From positions 1-52,434 of the forward strand of contig DASPJL010000090.1 in the NCBI GenBank assembly GCA_035628645.1: a DNA stretch of 52,434 nucleotides, written 5' to 3'. Of this stretch, positions 1 through 8,005 are shown one piece after another; the first letter of the stretch is position 1; the number at the start of each line of letters is the position of its first letter. Below the pieces are notes generated by a model. It saw only the letters and a program-made list of their open reading frames with translations. It did not search any database and was not told the origin of the DNA. Both the position numbers and the translations under genes were made by a program. This DNA comes from DASPJL01 sp035628645. Lineage in GTDB: Bacteria > Bacteroidota > Bacteroidia > Cytophagales > Cyclobacteriaceae.

Positions 1-307
1 TCCTTGCTAATAGGTCTTACACCTAAATTTCTATATGATGCTGAGAACACCAAATGCAGAGATCACAAAATCAGACAATAGGTCTAAAACCTTGAACCGG
101 AAAGGTGCATCTCTGCATCGGTGATGTGCCAAATAAAATTCCGAAATTTTATTTAATTGTAATACTTGCCAAACTTAAAGGAACCAGAATTAGAGGATTA
201 AAGAATTTTTAGAATTTGGTAACGAGATAGGAAAGGTAATTCGAGATAAGATGCTGGAAGTTCAAAATTCTGTTCATTCTAAAATCATGAAAATTCTGAT
301 TCTGACA
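1..307. other. intergenic region with inverted repeats, no gene seen
   Basis: No coding region is supported here. Two pieces of structure are visible. An imperfect inverted repeat pairs 48-66 with 105-123; its core ATGCAGAGAT at 54-63 is matched by ATCTCTGCAT at 109-118. Further right, a degenerate GAATT-rich array at 187-219 faces a CATTCT/AATTCTG-rich array at 263-306 in the opposite orientation. The second array ends just before the stop codon of the leftmost gene, so it lies in that gene's 3' region. Confidence 0.5.
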
Positions 308-1495
308 TTAAATAATATCTGGATCAGTTTTTTCACTATCAAGTAATACTTCCATTTCAGAAGGCATAGTTTCATCGTAGGCTTTTTCTGCTCTTATTTC
401 AGGTAACACTTCTGGGTCGATAAATCCTAACCTTGCTGCATGCAAGGCTGCGGCTTCGGTATCTTTTACAAGCACCATTTCTACCCCATGTCCTGCCGCT
501 TCTTTTGCCAGCTTATGTACTACGATGTCGCGTTCCTCTTCAGAAACATCCCGGATATATATGGCTTTTATTCTTCCAGGAAAATCTTTAATGGTTTGCA
601 GATAAATTTCAGGATCCTTCTGCCCGCTGTCACCTACGAGGATAAAAGGAAGGTCCGGATAAGTTTTTAAGATTTGTCTTATCTGTTCCTTTTTATGGAT
701 TCCATGTCCTGATTTGATCAGATATTCTTCCGTTAATCCCATGTCTCTCAACATTAAAGGCGCTTTTGGAATACCATTAAAACTGAAAAAATCCACAAGA
801 AGGTCATATAGATTCCATGCACTGCTCGAAACAAAAAATAGCGGATTGAATATCGTGTAATCCGGTCCACTTTGAAGCGCCCTGTAGAATGCCGAAATTC
901 CTTTAAATGGTAATCTTGTCCGGGCATTATGAAGGAAAACAAGCCGTGCAGCTTTTAAAATATTAGTAACATCTGACACTAGTACGGTATCATCTATATC
1001 GGAAATAACCCCGAAAAGGCTGCCGACAGGAGGCACCAGTACCTGACCTATGGCGGTAACTGGTTCTGTCTGCCTCGGATTTAACTGATCAAGCAATTCC
1101 AGATGGACCTCATGCCATGCCCTTCCAATGGCCAGGACATATGGCGCTTTGATCCTGATTTCAAAATATCCTTCACTATCGGTGGTCACAATCTGTTCGT
1201 TTCCCTGAAAGCTGGCCTTTATCCTCACACCCGGTACTTCATCACTTTGGAATCTTTTATACATAGCCAGGATGTTTTCCAGAAATGAATCGTCGTCCTC
1301 AGGAAGCCTGATGCCTTTATCCTCCAGTACTCTACCCTTTAGGTAGAGTTCGTCCGAATTGCCAAAACCCCGGTAAGGGATGATTTGAATCGGGCGATAT
1401 AATCCCAACCTTTGTTTAAACTGATGTTTAAGTTGGTCCAGCCGGTCATCAATGTTACTCAGTCTTCTAAGTATGTCTTTTCTGAAAATGCTCAT
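308..1495 (-). CDS. App1 family protein (DUF2183), putative phosphatidate phosphatase-like
   Basis: This 395-residue soluble protein carries the App1/DUF2183 catalytic signature DIDDT at residues 166-170, the HAD-type aspartate motif, inside the block GVISDIDDTVLVSDVTN. Later blocks FVSSSAWNLYD and ILVGDSGQKDPEIY fit HAD motifs II and III/IV, the last with the GDSGQ.D typical of the family. Residues 90-150 look like a small beta-sandwich often found N-terminal to DUF2183. In yeast App1 the domain dephosphorylates phosphatidic acid; the bacterial substrate is unknown. The start is an ATG at 1493-1495. No signal peptide or membrane segment is seen. It stands alone, divergent from the dehydrogenase at 1647. 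Confidence 0.85.
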   Translation of the reverse strand: MSIFRKDILRRLSNIDDRLDQLKHQFKQRLGLYRPIQIIPYRGFGNSDELYLKGRVLEDKGIRLPEDDDSFLENILAMYKRFQSDEVPGVRIKASFQGNEQIVTTDSEGYFEIRIKAPYVLAIGRAWHEVHLELLDQLNPRQTEPVTAIGQVLVPPVGSLFGVISDIDDTVLVSDVTNILKAARLVFLHNARTRLPFKGISAFYRALQSGPDYTIFNPLFFVSSSAWNLYDLLVDFFSFNGIPKAPLMLRDMGLTEEYLIKSGHGIHKKEQIRQILKTYPDLPFILVGDSGQKDPEIYLQTIKDFPGRIKAIYIRDVSEEERDIVVHKLAKEAAGHGVEMVLVKDTEAAALHAARLGFIDPEVLPEIRAEKAYDETMPSEMEVLLDSEKTDPDII

Positions 1496-1605
1496 TATTA
1501 AATATTAGGATGACTGTTAAATGTAATTAGTGGAAAAATGCAAATAAGGTTACTTAAAACTTTAATTTCTTGTCATTCTATAAAAATTACTTCTTCTGCA
1601 TGCAC

Positions 1606-1613
1606 TATATTTG
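1606..1613 (+). promoter_or_regulatory. Bacteroidota -7 promoter box upstream of the acyl-CoA dehydrogenase gene
   Basis: TATATTTG is an exact match to the TAnnTTTG consensus of the Bacteroidota housekeeping sigma factor. It lies 33 nt before the ATG at 1647. No convincing TTTG -33 box was found at the usual spacing. Confidence 0.45.
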
Positions 1614-1646
1614 CCAATCTTCAAGTTATAATCCTTCAATTGAATT

Positions 1647-2540
1647 ATGAAAAATATTTCAGTAATTGGTTCGGGAACAATGGGAAACGGGATCGCACAT
1701 GTGTTTGCCCAACATGAATACAACGTTTCTTTGGTTGATGTTTCTATGGAAGCGCTAGACAAAGGGATGACCACGATTTCGAAGAATTTGGAAAGACAGG
1801 TTGCAAAAGGAACAATTACTGCTGAGGTAAAAGAAGGTACGGTTAAAAGAATTGCCACTTTTACTGATATGAAGGAAGGCGTAAAAAATGCCGACCTAGT
1901 AGTGGAAGCAGCTACCGAAAACGTTGAACTAAAGCTTAAAATATTTAAAGAGCTGAGTAATTTTGCGCCTTCCCATACCATCCTGGCTTCAAATACTTCT
2001 TCAATATCCATTACCAAAATCGCTGCTGTCACCAACCGACAGGAAAAAGTAATAGGAATGCACTTTATGAATCCAGTACCAGTGATGAAGCTGGTAGAAG
2101 TGATCAATGGCTACAGCACCGACAAGACAGTTACGGAAACAGTAATGGATTTATCTCAAAAACTGAATAAACAGCCTGTGGAAGTCAATGATTATCCAGG
2201 TTTTGTAGCCAACCGCATCCTGATGCCTATGATTAATGAGGCTATTTATTCCCTATATGAAGGGGTGGCAGGAGTAGAGGAAATTGATACGGTCATGAAA
2301 CTTGGAATGGCTCATCCGATGGGACCTTTGCAACTGGCGGATTTTATCGGATTAGATGTGTGCCTCTCCATTTTGAGGGTTTTACATGAAGGATTTGGGA
2401 ATCCTAAATATGCACCTTGTCCTTTGTTGGTCAATATGGTGGAAGCAGGGAACCAGGGAGCGAAGTCTGGCAAAGGTTTTTATGAATATACTTCAGGAAG
2501 CAAAGAATTGGTAGTGGCCGCAAGGTTTAGGAAAAAGTAG
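1647..2540 (+). CDS. 3-hydroxybutyryl-CoA / 3-hydroxyacyl-CoA dehydrogenase
   Basis: This cytosolic NAD(P)-dependent enzyme interconverts 3-hydroxyacyl-CoA and 3-oxoacyl-CoA. The N-terminal Rossmann fold has GSGTMGNGIAHVFA at residues 8-21 and an acidic D31 after the second strand, which favours NAD. The catalytic His is H139 in VIGMHFMNPVP, with N142 following as in the family. The C-terminal helical dimer domain begins near residue 187 (NDYPGFVANRILMPMINEA). The length of 297 residues is close to the roughly 285 usual for single-domain Hbd/PaaH enzymes. The role could be short-chain fatty acid or amino acid catabolism; the aminotransferase downstream is not an obvious partner. Confidence 0.93.
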   Translation: MKNISVIGSGTMGNGIAHVFAQHEYNVSLVDVSMEALDKGMTTISKNLERQVAKGTITAEVKEGTVKRIATFTDMKEGVKNADLVVEAATENVELKLKIFKELSNFAPSHTILASNTSSISITKIAAVTNRQEKVIGMHFMNPVPVMKLVEVINGYSTDKTVTETVMDLSQKLNKQPVEVNDYPGFVANRILMPMINEAIYSLYEGVAGVEEIDTVMKLGMAHPMGPLQLADFIGLDVCLSILRVLHEGFGNPKYAPCPLLVNMVEAGNQGAKSGKGFYEYTSGSKELVVAARFRKK

Positions 2541-2575
2541 GAAGTGGGAAGTTGGAAGAGGGGAGTTAGAGAGTA
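2541..2575. repeat. degenerate heptamer array, GAAGTGG type
   Basis: Directly after the stop codon of the dehydrogenase gene the sequence reads as five 7-bp units: GAAGTGG, GAAGTTG, GAAGAGG, GGAGTTA, GAGAGTA. Related units recur at 40593-40613, 40691-40718 (inverted) and 50317-50344 (inverted). Confidence 0.65.
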
Positions 2576-2590
2576 AGAAAACCTGACGTA

Positions 2591-2623
2591 AACTTTTGGA
2601 GGGTTTAAAACCCTCCAAAAGTT
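2591..2623. repeat. near-perfect palindrome, 16-bp arms
   Basis: Positions 2591-2606 are an exact inverted copy of 2608-2623 around a single central A. The arm core is CTTTTGGAGGG. It lies between two heptamer arrays. It could act as a transcript-stabilising hairpin or terminator for the upstream gene, but no clear T-tract follows on the + strand. Confidence 0.8.
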
Positions 2624-2649
2624 AAAAGACATAATAGCTTTTTAATATA

Positions 2650-2684
2650 CATTTAACATTTAACATTCAACATTCAACATTTAA
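2650..2684. repeat. heptamer array CATTYAA x5
   Basis: Five consecutive units CATTTAA, CATTTAA, CATTCAA, CATTCAA, CATTTAA run to within 10 nt of the GTG start of the aminotransferase. The reverse complement of the same motif occurs at 50281-50302. Confidence 0.8.
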
Positions 2685-2693
2685 AATTCCCCC

Positions 2694-3884
2694 GTGTTAT
2701 CTCAACGACAACTGTTTTTAAATCACCTGGCTCAGACTACTGATTTTCCTCTTTTATTGGAAGTGGAAAGGGCGGAAGGTGTTTATCTTTTTGGACCCCA
2801 TGGAAAAAAATATATTGACCTGATCTCAGGAATCAGTGTAAGTAATGTGGGACATCGTCATCCTAAAGTTCTACAGGCAATTCAGGAGCAGCTTGATAAA
2901 TATTTGCATGTGATGGTCTATGGAGAGGTAGTGCAGGCGCCACAGGTAAAGCTGGCAGCAAGGCTTTCTGAGATTTTGCCCAAACAATTGTCTGTAAGCT
3001 ATTTTGTCAATTCGGGCAGTGAAGCAGTTGAAGGCGCTATGAAATTAGCCAAAAGATATACGCACCGTTCAAAAATACTGTCTTGTATAAATGGATACCA
3101 TGGAAGCACGCAGGGATCCCTATCCCTCAATGGAAGTGAGGAATTTAAAAGAGCTTTCAGGCCCTTGCTTCCAGGAATTGGCCATATCGAATTTGGAAAT
3201 ATCAACGACCTGGATTTTATTGACGATTCTGTAGCGGCAGTGGTTATTGAAACAGTGCAGGGAGAAGCAGGGGTAAGGATGGCGGACGAAATGTATTTCA
3301 GAAAATTAAGAGAACGTTGTACAACCACCGGAACCTTATTGGTATTTGATGAAATACAGGCCGGATTTGGAAGAACCGGTAAATTCTGGGCGTTTGAGCA
3401 TTATAATGTCGTTCCTGATATTTTGGTTTGTGCTAAAGGAATGGGAGGAGGCATGCCTATGGGCGCTTTTATTTCATCTCCTGAGATAATGAACTCATTG
3501 AGAAGCAACCCGATTTTAGGGCACATTACTACTTTTGGCGGGCATCCCGTTTGTTGCGCTGCATCATTAGCCACCATCGATATTATTCTTGAGGAAAACC
3601 TGCTTAGCCAGGTGGAGGAGAAAAGTGCTTTATTTCATCAGTTATTGGTTCATCCTGCTATACATTCAGTACGAAGTAAGGGGTTGTTGATGGCGGTGGA
3701 GTTTGAAAGTTTTCCTGTTTTAAAAAGCGTGATAGACAAATGCATAGAAAATGGACTTTTAACAGATTGGTTTTTGTTCTGCAACAACTCAATGAGAATT
3801 GCTCCTCCTCTTACCATCACTTTGCAGGAGATAAAGGAAGCCTGTGAAATTATTTTAAATTCTATAGCTGCACTTAAAATGTAG
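2694..3884 (+). CDS. class III PLP-dependent aminotransferase (acetylornithine/ornithine aminotransferase-like)
   Basis: This 396-residue enzyme has the fold type I class III landmarks. YIDLISGISVSNVGHRHPKV lies near residues 40-59, NSGSEAVEGAMKLAKRY near 106-122, the Asp motif LVFDEIQAGFGRTG near 216-229, and the PLP Schiff-base Lys is K248 in CAKGMGGGMPMG. The family moves an amino group from an omega-amino donor to 2-oxoglutarate. The close Bacteroidota relatives are annotated only as aspartate aminotransferase family, so the substrate is uncertain. The start is GTG. The family usually begins M-L-x-x-R-Q-L-F, which this reading frame reproduces and which supports that start. No Shine-Dalgarno site is seen; a heptamer repeat array lies immediately upstream instead. 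Confidence 0.9.
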   Translation: MLSQRQLFLNHLAQTTDFPLLLEVERAEGVYLFGPHGKKYIDLISGISVSNVGHRHPKVLQAIQEQLDKYLHVMVYGEVVQAPQVKLAARLSEILPKQLSVSYFVNSGSEAVEGAMKLAKRYTHRSKILSCINGYHGSTQGSLSLNGSEEFKRAFRPLLPGIGHIEFGNINDLDFIDDSVAAVVIETVQGEAGVRMADEMYFRKLRERCTTTGTLLVFDEIQAGFGRTGKFWAFEHYNVVPDILVCAKGMGGGMPMGAFISSPEIMNSLRSNPILGHITTFGGHPVCCAASLATIDIILEENLLSQVEEKSALFHQLLVHPAIHSVRSKGLLMAVEFESFPVLKSVIDKCIENGLLTDWFLFCNNSMRIAPPLTITLQEIKEACEIILNSIAALKM

Positions 3885-4123
3885 CTGTGTTTTTGGGTCA
3901 TAATTAAAAGAGTATTTGATTGATAATTAATTTATTAAATAAAGTGAGTTAACCCATTTAAGTACTTCATTGATCGTTTTTTTTAGGGAAGGAATATACA
4001 GAGTAGAATTGATCTAGAATTATCAAAATTTAATCCTTTAAATTTTTGTAATTTTTTTAGATAAAACACTTGGAGATGATTAGGAAACTATAAACATTTG
4101 CATCATAATTTTCCAACACCTCC

Positions 4124-5284
4124 TTGAAACATCCTGCTTTTTTCTGTTGGCAAAACAGAGCGCTCATCTTAGGAATTTTCCTATTAATGAATTATTCCTG
4201 CAACAATAAAAAAACTACTGTTCAGGAGAAAAATGAAAAAGGCAGGATAACGCTGAACGAAAAAACTATTTTTGATTTCAGAATGGTCCAAAGGGCGAGA
4301 AGAGGAGCTAACCATCAAGAGAAAGCGCTTAGTAACAAACTCTTTCAACAAGCCGCTGAAACTTATAAAAGTAGAAAAGATACTTTTCAAGCCATCAATA
4401 AATTAAAGGCTTCTATTATTGCTTACCCTCATCCGGATGTTTATTTCGAATTAGGGAGCATTTTTCTGGAGCACAAAGCGTTTGACAGCGCCCAAAAAGC
4501 GCTTAACATTTCGGAATTATTGAATTACAATGATCTCCCTGCACTCTATTATAAACTCGCTAAAGTTCATGCTGCCCGTAAGGAGGTGGAGGAAACCAAT
4601 AAATACCTGGAGTTAGCACTGGTAAAAGGGTTCAGGGATATTAGCAGTCTAACAAAAGACCCTGATTTTAAGAACATAAAGACTTCTGAAGAATATAGAG
4701 GATTAATTGCCGATAACGTGTCCAATGAAGCCGGACGGAAAGAAGCCCTATTTGAGGTATTTGTATCACATTTCCCTAAAATAAAGCTTCCTTTTAGAAT
4801 AGAAAAATCAGAAACCAGAAACTTTAATTACGGGAACTACATTCCTTACGATTTTGAAGAGTTGTTAGTGGAAATGATTCGAAAAGAAGAAAGCAAAGAA
4901 TACAGTTATGTGGGTATAATAGATTCCACTGCCAAATATATTGCAGTTATTTATTCTTCCATTGATGCCATAGAGGAGGACAATACACCGGCTACCGAAA
5001 GTTATTTGGTGGTTTATGATAAGAAAGGTAAGATAATCGACAATTTACTTTTTGCCTGCGCTTGTTCACCTGCTGAGACTTATGCGGGACTTATAGACAA
5101 GAAGAAAAAAATTAGGGTAACACGGTTTAAAAACACGGCGGAATACGATGGCCCAACCACAGATCTCTCCGGCAATGGAACTGAAAGCTCAATTAGTCAA
5201 TATACTTACTATTATAAAATAACAAGAGAAGGAAGGATCAAATTTGAGAAAAAAGTAGAAGAAGAAATTATCGCCAGGATTTAA
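4124..5284 (+). CDS. putative lipoprotein with TPR-like helices
   Basis: I do not recognise a named family. The N-terminus (LILGIFLLMNYSC) is a hydrophobic segment followed by Cys, consistent with a lipoprotein signal peptide ending near residue 26, so the protein probably sits in the periplasm or outer membrane. Residues about 70-175 form TPR-like helical hairpins, with repeated phrases such as VYFELGSIFLEHKAFDSAQKAL. The C-terminal half (about 190-386) is a mixed alpha/beta region with no known motif. The start is a TTG; the next in-frame Met would cut off most of the signal peptide. The stop codon overlaps that of the convergent serine hydrolase by 4 nt (TTAA, 5281-5284). Confidence 0.65.
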   Translation: MKHPAFFCWQNRALILGIFLLMNYSCNNKKTTVQEKNEKGRITLNEKTIFDFRMVQRARRGANHQEKALSNKLFQQAAETYKSRKDTFQAINKLKASIIAYPHPDVYFELGSIFLEHKAFDSAQKALNISELLNYNDLPALYYKLAKVHAARKEVEETNKYLELALVKGFRDISSLTKDPDFKNIKTSEEYRGLIADNVSNEAGRKEALFEVFVSHFPKIKLPFRIEKSETRNFNYGNYIPYDFEELLVEMIRKEESKEYSYVGIIDSTAKYIAVIYSSIDAIEEDNTPATESYLVVYDKKGKIIDNLLFACACSPAETYAGLIDKKKKIRVTRFKNTAEYDGPTTDLSGNGTESSISQYTYYYKITREGRIKFEKKVEEEIIARI

Positions 5285-6450
5285 TCGGCGTCCTCTTCCT
5301 GGTTTTCATCAATCCTTTTTTCATAATAAGCATCCAATAAAACATTTGATTTCAAATGCCCGATAAGTGAATTTGTCAATACTATAATTACCGTTTCATC
5401 TTTAAGGTTGCGGAGAAATATCGTTTTGTAACCTTCCCACCACCCGCTGTGCCATACCACCTTGTCTCCATGATAGTCTTTGATTCTCCATCCATAACCA
5501 TAATTATCCCTTTTTTTACGCTTTTTAAAGACAGGAGTAAAAGCTGTTTCCAGGGTAGTATCACATAAAACAAGTTCGGAATATAAGGCCCTGTCCCATT
5601 TATAAAGATCCTCTACGGTGGAATAAACACCTTTATCTCCCAATACCCCATCCAGATAGGTTTTTCCTGCTTTTCTTCGCCTTCCTCCATTGTAACCTTC
5701 CACTACATTGCTGATTTCAATTGGGACTCCATGATTATAAACGTAGGAATTGAACATCCTTGCCGGAAGGAAAATATTGTGGCGGACGAAATCTTCAAAT
5801 TTCATCTTGCTTACCTTCTCTACAATGGAGGCCAGCAACATATAGCCTGTATTGCTGTAGTCATATCGGACACCCGGTTGGTAGTAGGGGATAGGTTTAT
5901 GCATCGTCATCAGGCAGAGCACATTTTCATTGCTTATTGTTTTTTTTCTGTCCCATACCTTGTCGCAGAAATAGGCATAGTTTGTCAGTCCTGACTGATG
6001 GGTCAACAATTGATGAACCGTAATTCCTTTATAAGGAAAATCAGGAAAGAACTTTTGAACTGAGTCTTCATAATTCAATAATCCCCTCTGCTGAAGAAGC
6101 ATAATTGCAGCGGAAGTAAATTGTTTTGATACGGAGGCAAGTTGAAAGACTGCATCAACTGCGAGGGGTTCTTTTGTTCTGAAGTTTTTATATCCGAAAG
6201 GTTTTTTGAGTATTATTTGTGTTCCTTTTGCAACGAGTACTACCCCGTTAAAGCCACGGCGTTCCTGCAGGTTGCAAAAATAATCTTCCAGTATTGCGGC
6301 CTTTTTTGCAATTTCCTTTTCGCTGAGTCTTTTTTCCTTCTTTTTAAAAAGCTTTAAAAGGGGCTTGCGTTCAGGGCTCTCCTGGCAAGAATGGGTAAAA
6401 AATAAAAAAAACAGGAATAAAATTTTAACTGCACAAACTTTCTGTCGCAT
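5281..6450 (-). CDS. serine hydrolase, beta-lactamase/penicillin-binding protein-like (family S12/AmpC fold)
   Basis: The protein has the three motifs of the penicillin-binding beta-lactamase-like fold. These are S-x-x-K in LASVSKQFTS near residue 106, Y-S-N in YDYSNTGYML near residue 198, and H-S-G in VVWHSGWWEGY near residue 334. The N-terminus (ILFLFFLFFTHSC) is a lipoprotein signal with the acylated Cys near residue 22, so it is likely membrane-anchored in the periplasm. Family members are D-amino-acid peptidases, esterases or lactamases, and the substrate cannot be read from sequence. I chose the ATG at 6448-6450 over the adjoining TTG at 6451-6453. It converges on the TPR-like lipoprotein gene with a 4-nt overlap. 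Confidence 0.85.
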   Translation of the reverse strand: MRQKVCAVKILFLFFLFFTHSCQESPERKPLLKLFKKKEKRLSEKEIAKKAAILEDYFCNLQERRGFNGVVLVAKGTQIILKKPFGYKNFRTKEPLAVDAVFQLASVSKQFTSAAIMLLQQRGLLNYEDSVQKFFPDFPYKGITVHQLLTHQSGLTNYAYFCDKVWDRKKTISNENVLCLMTMHKPIPYYQPGVRYDYSNTGYMLLASIVEKVSKMKFEDFVRHNIFLPARMFNSYVYNHGVPIEISNVVEGYNGGRRRKAGKTYLDGVLGDKGVYSTVEDLYKWDRALYSELVLCDTTLETAFTPVFKKRKKRDNYGYGWRIKDYHGDKVVWHSGWWEGYKTIFLRNLKDETVIIVLTNSLIGHLKSNVLLDAYYEKRIDENQEEDAD

Positions 6451-6482
6451 CAACTTCCGATTCTGATCTGAGGAAAAATTTA

Positions 6483-6782
6483 TTAATACTTATTTAACAG
6501 TTGCCACCCTATACTTATTGCCGCTATTATAGATGAAATTATGGCAAGAATTGTAGCCGTTCGGATTTTGCTTGTAAGGGCATTAATTTGTTCTGCCATT
6601 CTTTTAATTAATTCAGCTTGTCTGATTTCGTTTTTTTCAAGGTAATTTATCCGGTTCATCACGTCATGGACATCCGTAGAATTAGGAGCAGATGCGGCTT
6701 TATCCTTGTTTAATGTAGTATAAACCTGACGGGCCAGATCAACAATCGTAGCTCCGTTTGAAATTAGTTTCCACCAAACCAT
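6483..6782 (-). CDS. small coiled-coil protein with C-terminal membrane anchor
   Basis: This 99-residue protein has no family I recognise. Residues 40-72 are a charged, heptad-like region (MNRINYLEKNEIRQAELIKR) likely to form a coiled coil. Residues about 75-95 (ATILAIISSIIAAISIGWQL) form one transmembrane helix close to the C-terminus, giving a tail-anchored topology. It lies 30 nt upstream of the serine hydrolase on the same strand, so the two may be cotranscribed. Confidence 0.6.
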   Translation of the reverse strand: MVWWKLISNGATIVDLARQVYTTLNKDKAASAPNSTDVHDVMNRINYLEKNEIRQAELIKRMAEQINALTSKIRTATILAIISSIIAAISIGWQLLNKY

Positions 6783-6850
6783 ATATGTATTTTAATATGA
6801 AATAAAACTGAATATAAATTGAAGCACTCTTACAATTATAACAAAACATT

Positions 6851-6858
6851 TAGCTTTG
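6851..6858 (+). promoter_or_regulatory. Bacteroidota -7 promoter box upstream of the acetyltransferase gene
   Basis: TAGCTTTG matches TAnnTTTG exactly and lies 46 nt before the ATG at 6905. No clear -33 box is seen. Confidence 0.4.
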
Positions 6859-6904
6859 AGTACTTCATTGGTAATAAATTAAATCAAAATAACCCTTAAA
6901 AGCT

Positions 6905-7456
6905 ATGGTAATCAAGGTAGATGAACATCTCCAACTTGATAAAATAACAATGGATGATAAGTATAATTTACTTAAGTACCTCAACAATCCCATTGTTTAT
7001 AAAAATACACTTACCGTCCCTTCTCCGTATACTGAAAATGATGCAGACTGGTGGATAATGTTTGTCTATTTAAAAGAAAAAGAAGAAAAAAGATTGACAA
7101 ACTGGGTAATCAGAATGGATGGAAAGCTGATCGGTGGATTAGGACTATTGCTAAAGTATCCGGGAGATAAAGCAAAGGATGAATTCGGATACTGGCTGGC
7201 CGAACCTTATTGGAACAAAGGCATTATGACTAAAGTCGTAAAAGTATTTACGGATTTTTGTTTTAATCAGCTAGGTTATGAAGTGCTGGAAGCTCCAGTG
7301 TTCCACTATAACCATGCTTCTGCACGGGTTCTGGTCAAAGCAGGTTTTAAGTTTGTCAGGGATATTAAAAATGTTTATGAAAAAGACGGGAAATATGAAG
7401 ATGCCAAACTTTTTGTAAAAACTAAAAAAGACCTTTTTAATATGGCGGCTTCATGA
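6905..7456 (+). CDS. GNAT family N-acetyltransferase, RimJ/RimL-like
   Basis: This 183-residue protein has the GNAT acetyltransferase core. Beta strand 4 and the acetyl-CoA pyrophosphate loop are FGYWLAEPYWNKGIMTKVVK (about residues 97-116), and the C-terminal block VFHYNHASARVLVKAGFKFVRD (about 136-157) is the conserved N-x-x-S-x-x-x-x-x-K-x-GF motif of RimJ/RimL-type enzymes. The family acetylates N-terminal or side-chain amines of proteins and small molecules. The acceptor here is unknown. No signal peptide is seen. It is a single-gene unit. Confidence 0.88.
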   Translation: MVIKVDEHLQLDKITMDDKYNLLKYLNNPIVYKNTLTVPSPYTENDADWWIMFVYLKEKEEKRLTNWVIRMDGKLIGGLGLLLKYPGDKAKDEFGYWLAEPYWNKGIMTKVVKVFTDFCFNQLGYEVLEAPVFHYNHASARVLVKAGFKFVRDIKNVYEKDGKYEDAKLFVKTKKDLFNMAAS

Positions 7457-8005
7457 AGCGATAATGTCCTATTTAAAAGTTATCCATAGCTGAGAAATTG
7501 AAATAATTGGCCGAAACCTTGTCAAAACCTTTGTTTACAAACGGATTTTAAAAAAAAGTACACCCAAATTTTCATCCCTTTTTTGGAAAACTTTCTAGTT
7601 ACGGGAGGTCAAAAATCCTTAATTATTAAGTCGTTAAAATTATTCTCTCAAGATCAATTAGTTTCATGGCTTATAAAAATATGGCACATTTTTAGCGTAA
7701 TCATTATGAATTTTTTTATTCTCCCTTCTTAGATTTTTACATCATTGCTTTCTTACTTTAATTGGTAAACAATTCAAATTTCAGTCTCACAATCCTTTAA
7801 TTTCAAAGTTTACAATAAACCTAACTTCCCACCCTGGTCCATTTTTTTCCAAAATTGAGACTATGGAACTTGTTGAATTTCTCCACAAACTCCTATAAAA
7901 TCCTTTAAATTTTCAAAAAAAGGCGGTTTTCCCCAGATTGTAGAAAAAAAGCACGCTTTTGGCATATCTCCATTTCAATTAAAAATAGTTTTAAATTTTT
8001 GGAGT
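7457..8005. other. 549-bp intergenic region, possible -24/-12 promoter
   Basis: No open reading frame of note occurs here and the DNA is very AT-rich. The one motif that stands out is TGGCACATTTTTAGC at 7682-7696, which resembles a sigma-54 -24/-12 element with GG and GC at the correct 10-bp separation, 310 bp before the next gene. Several homopolymeric A or T runs are present. No strong terminator follows the acetyltransferase gene. Confidence 0.4.

Noticed and set aside
1562..2107. 181-codon frame opposite the 3-hydroxyacyl-CoA dehydrogenase gene
   Set aside because: It is fully antisense to a gene with complete family motifs, and its translation is Ser/Thr-rich without any domain.
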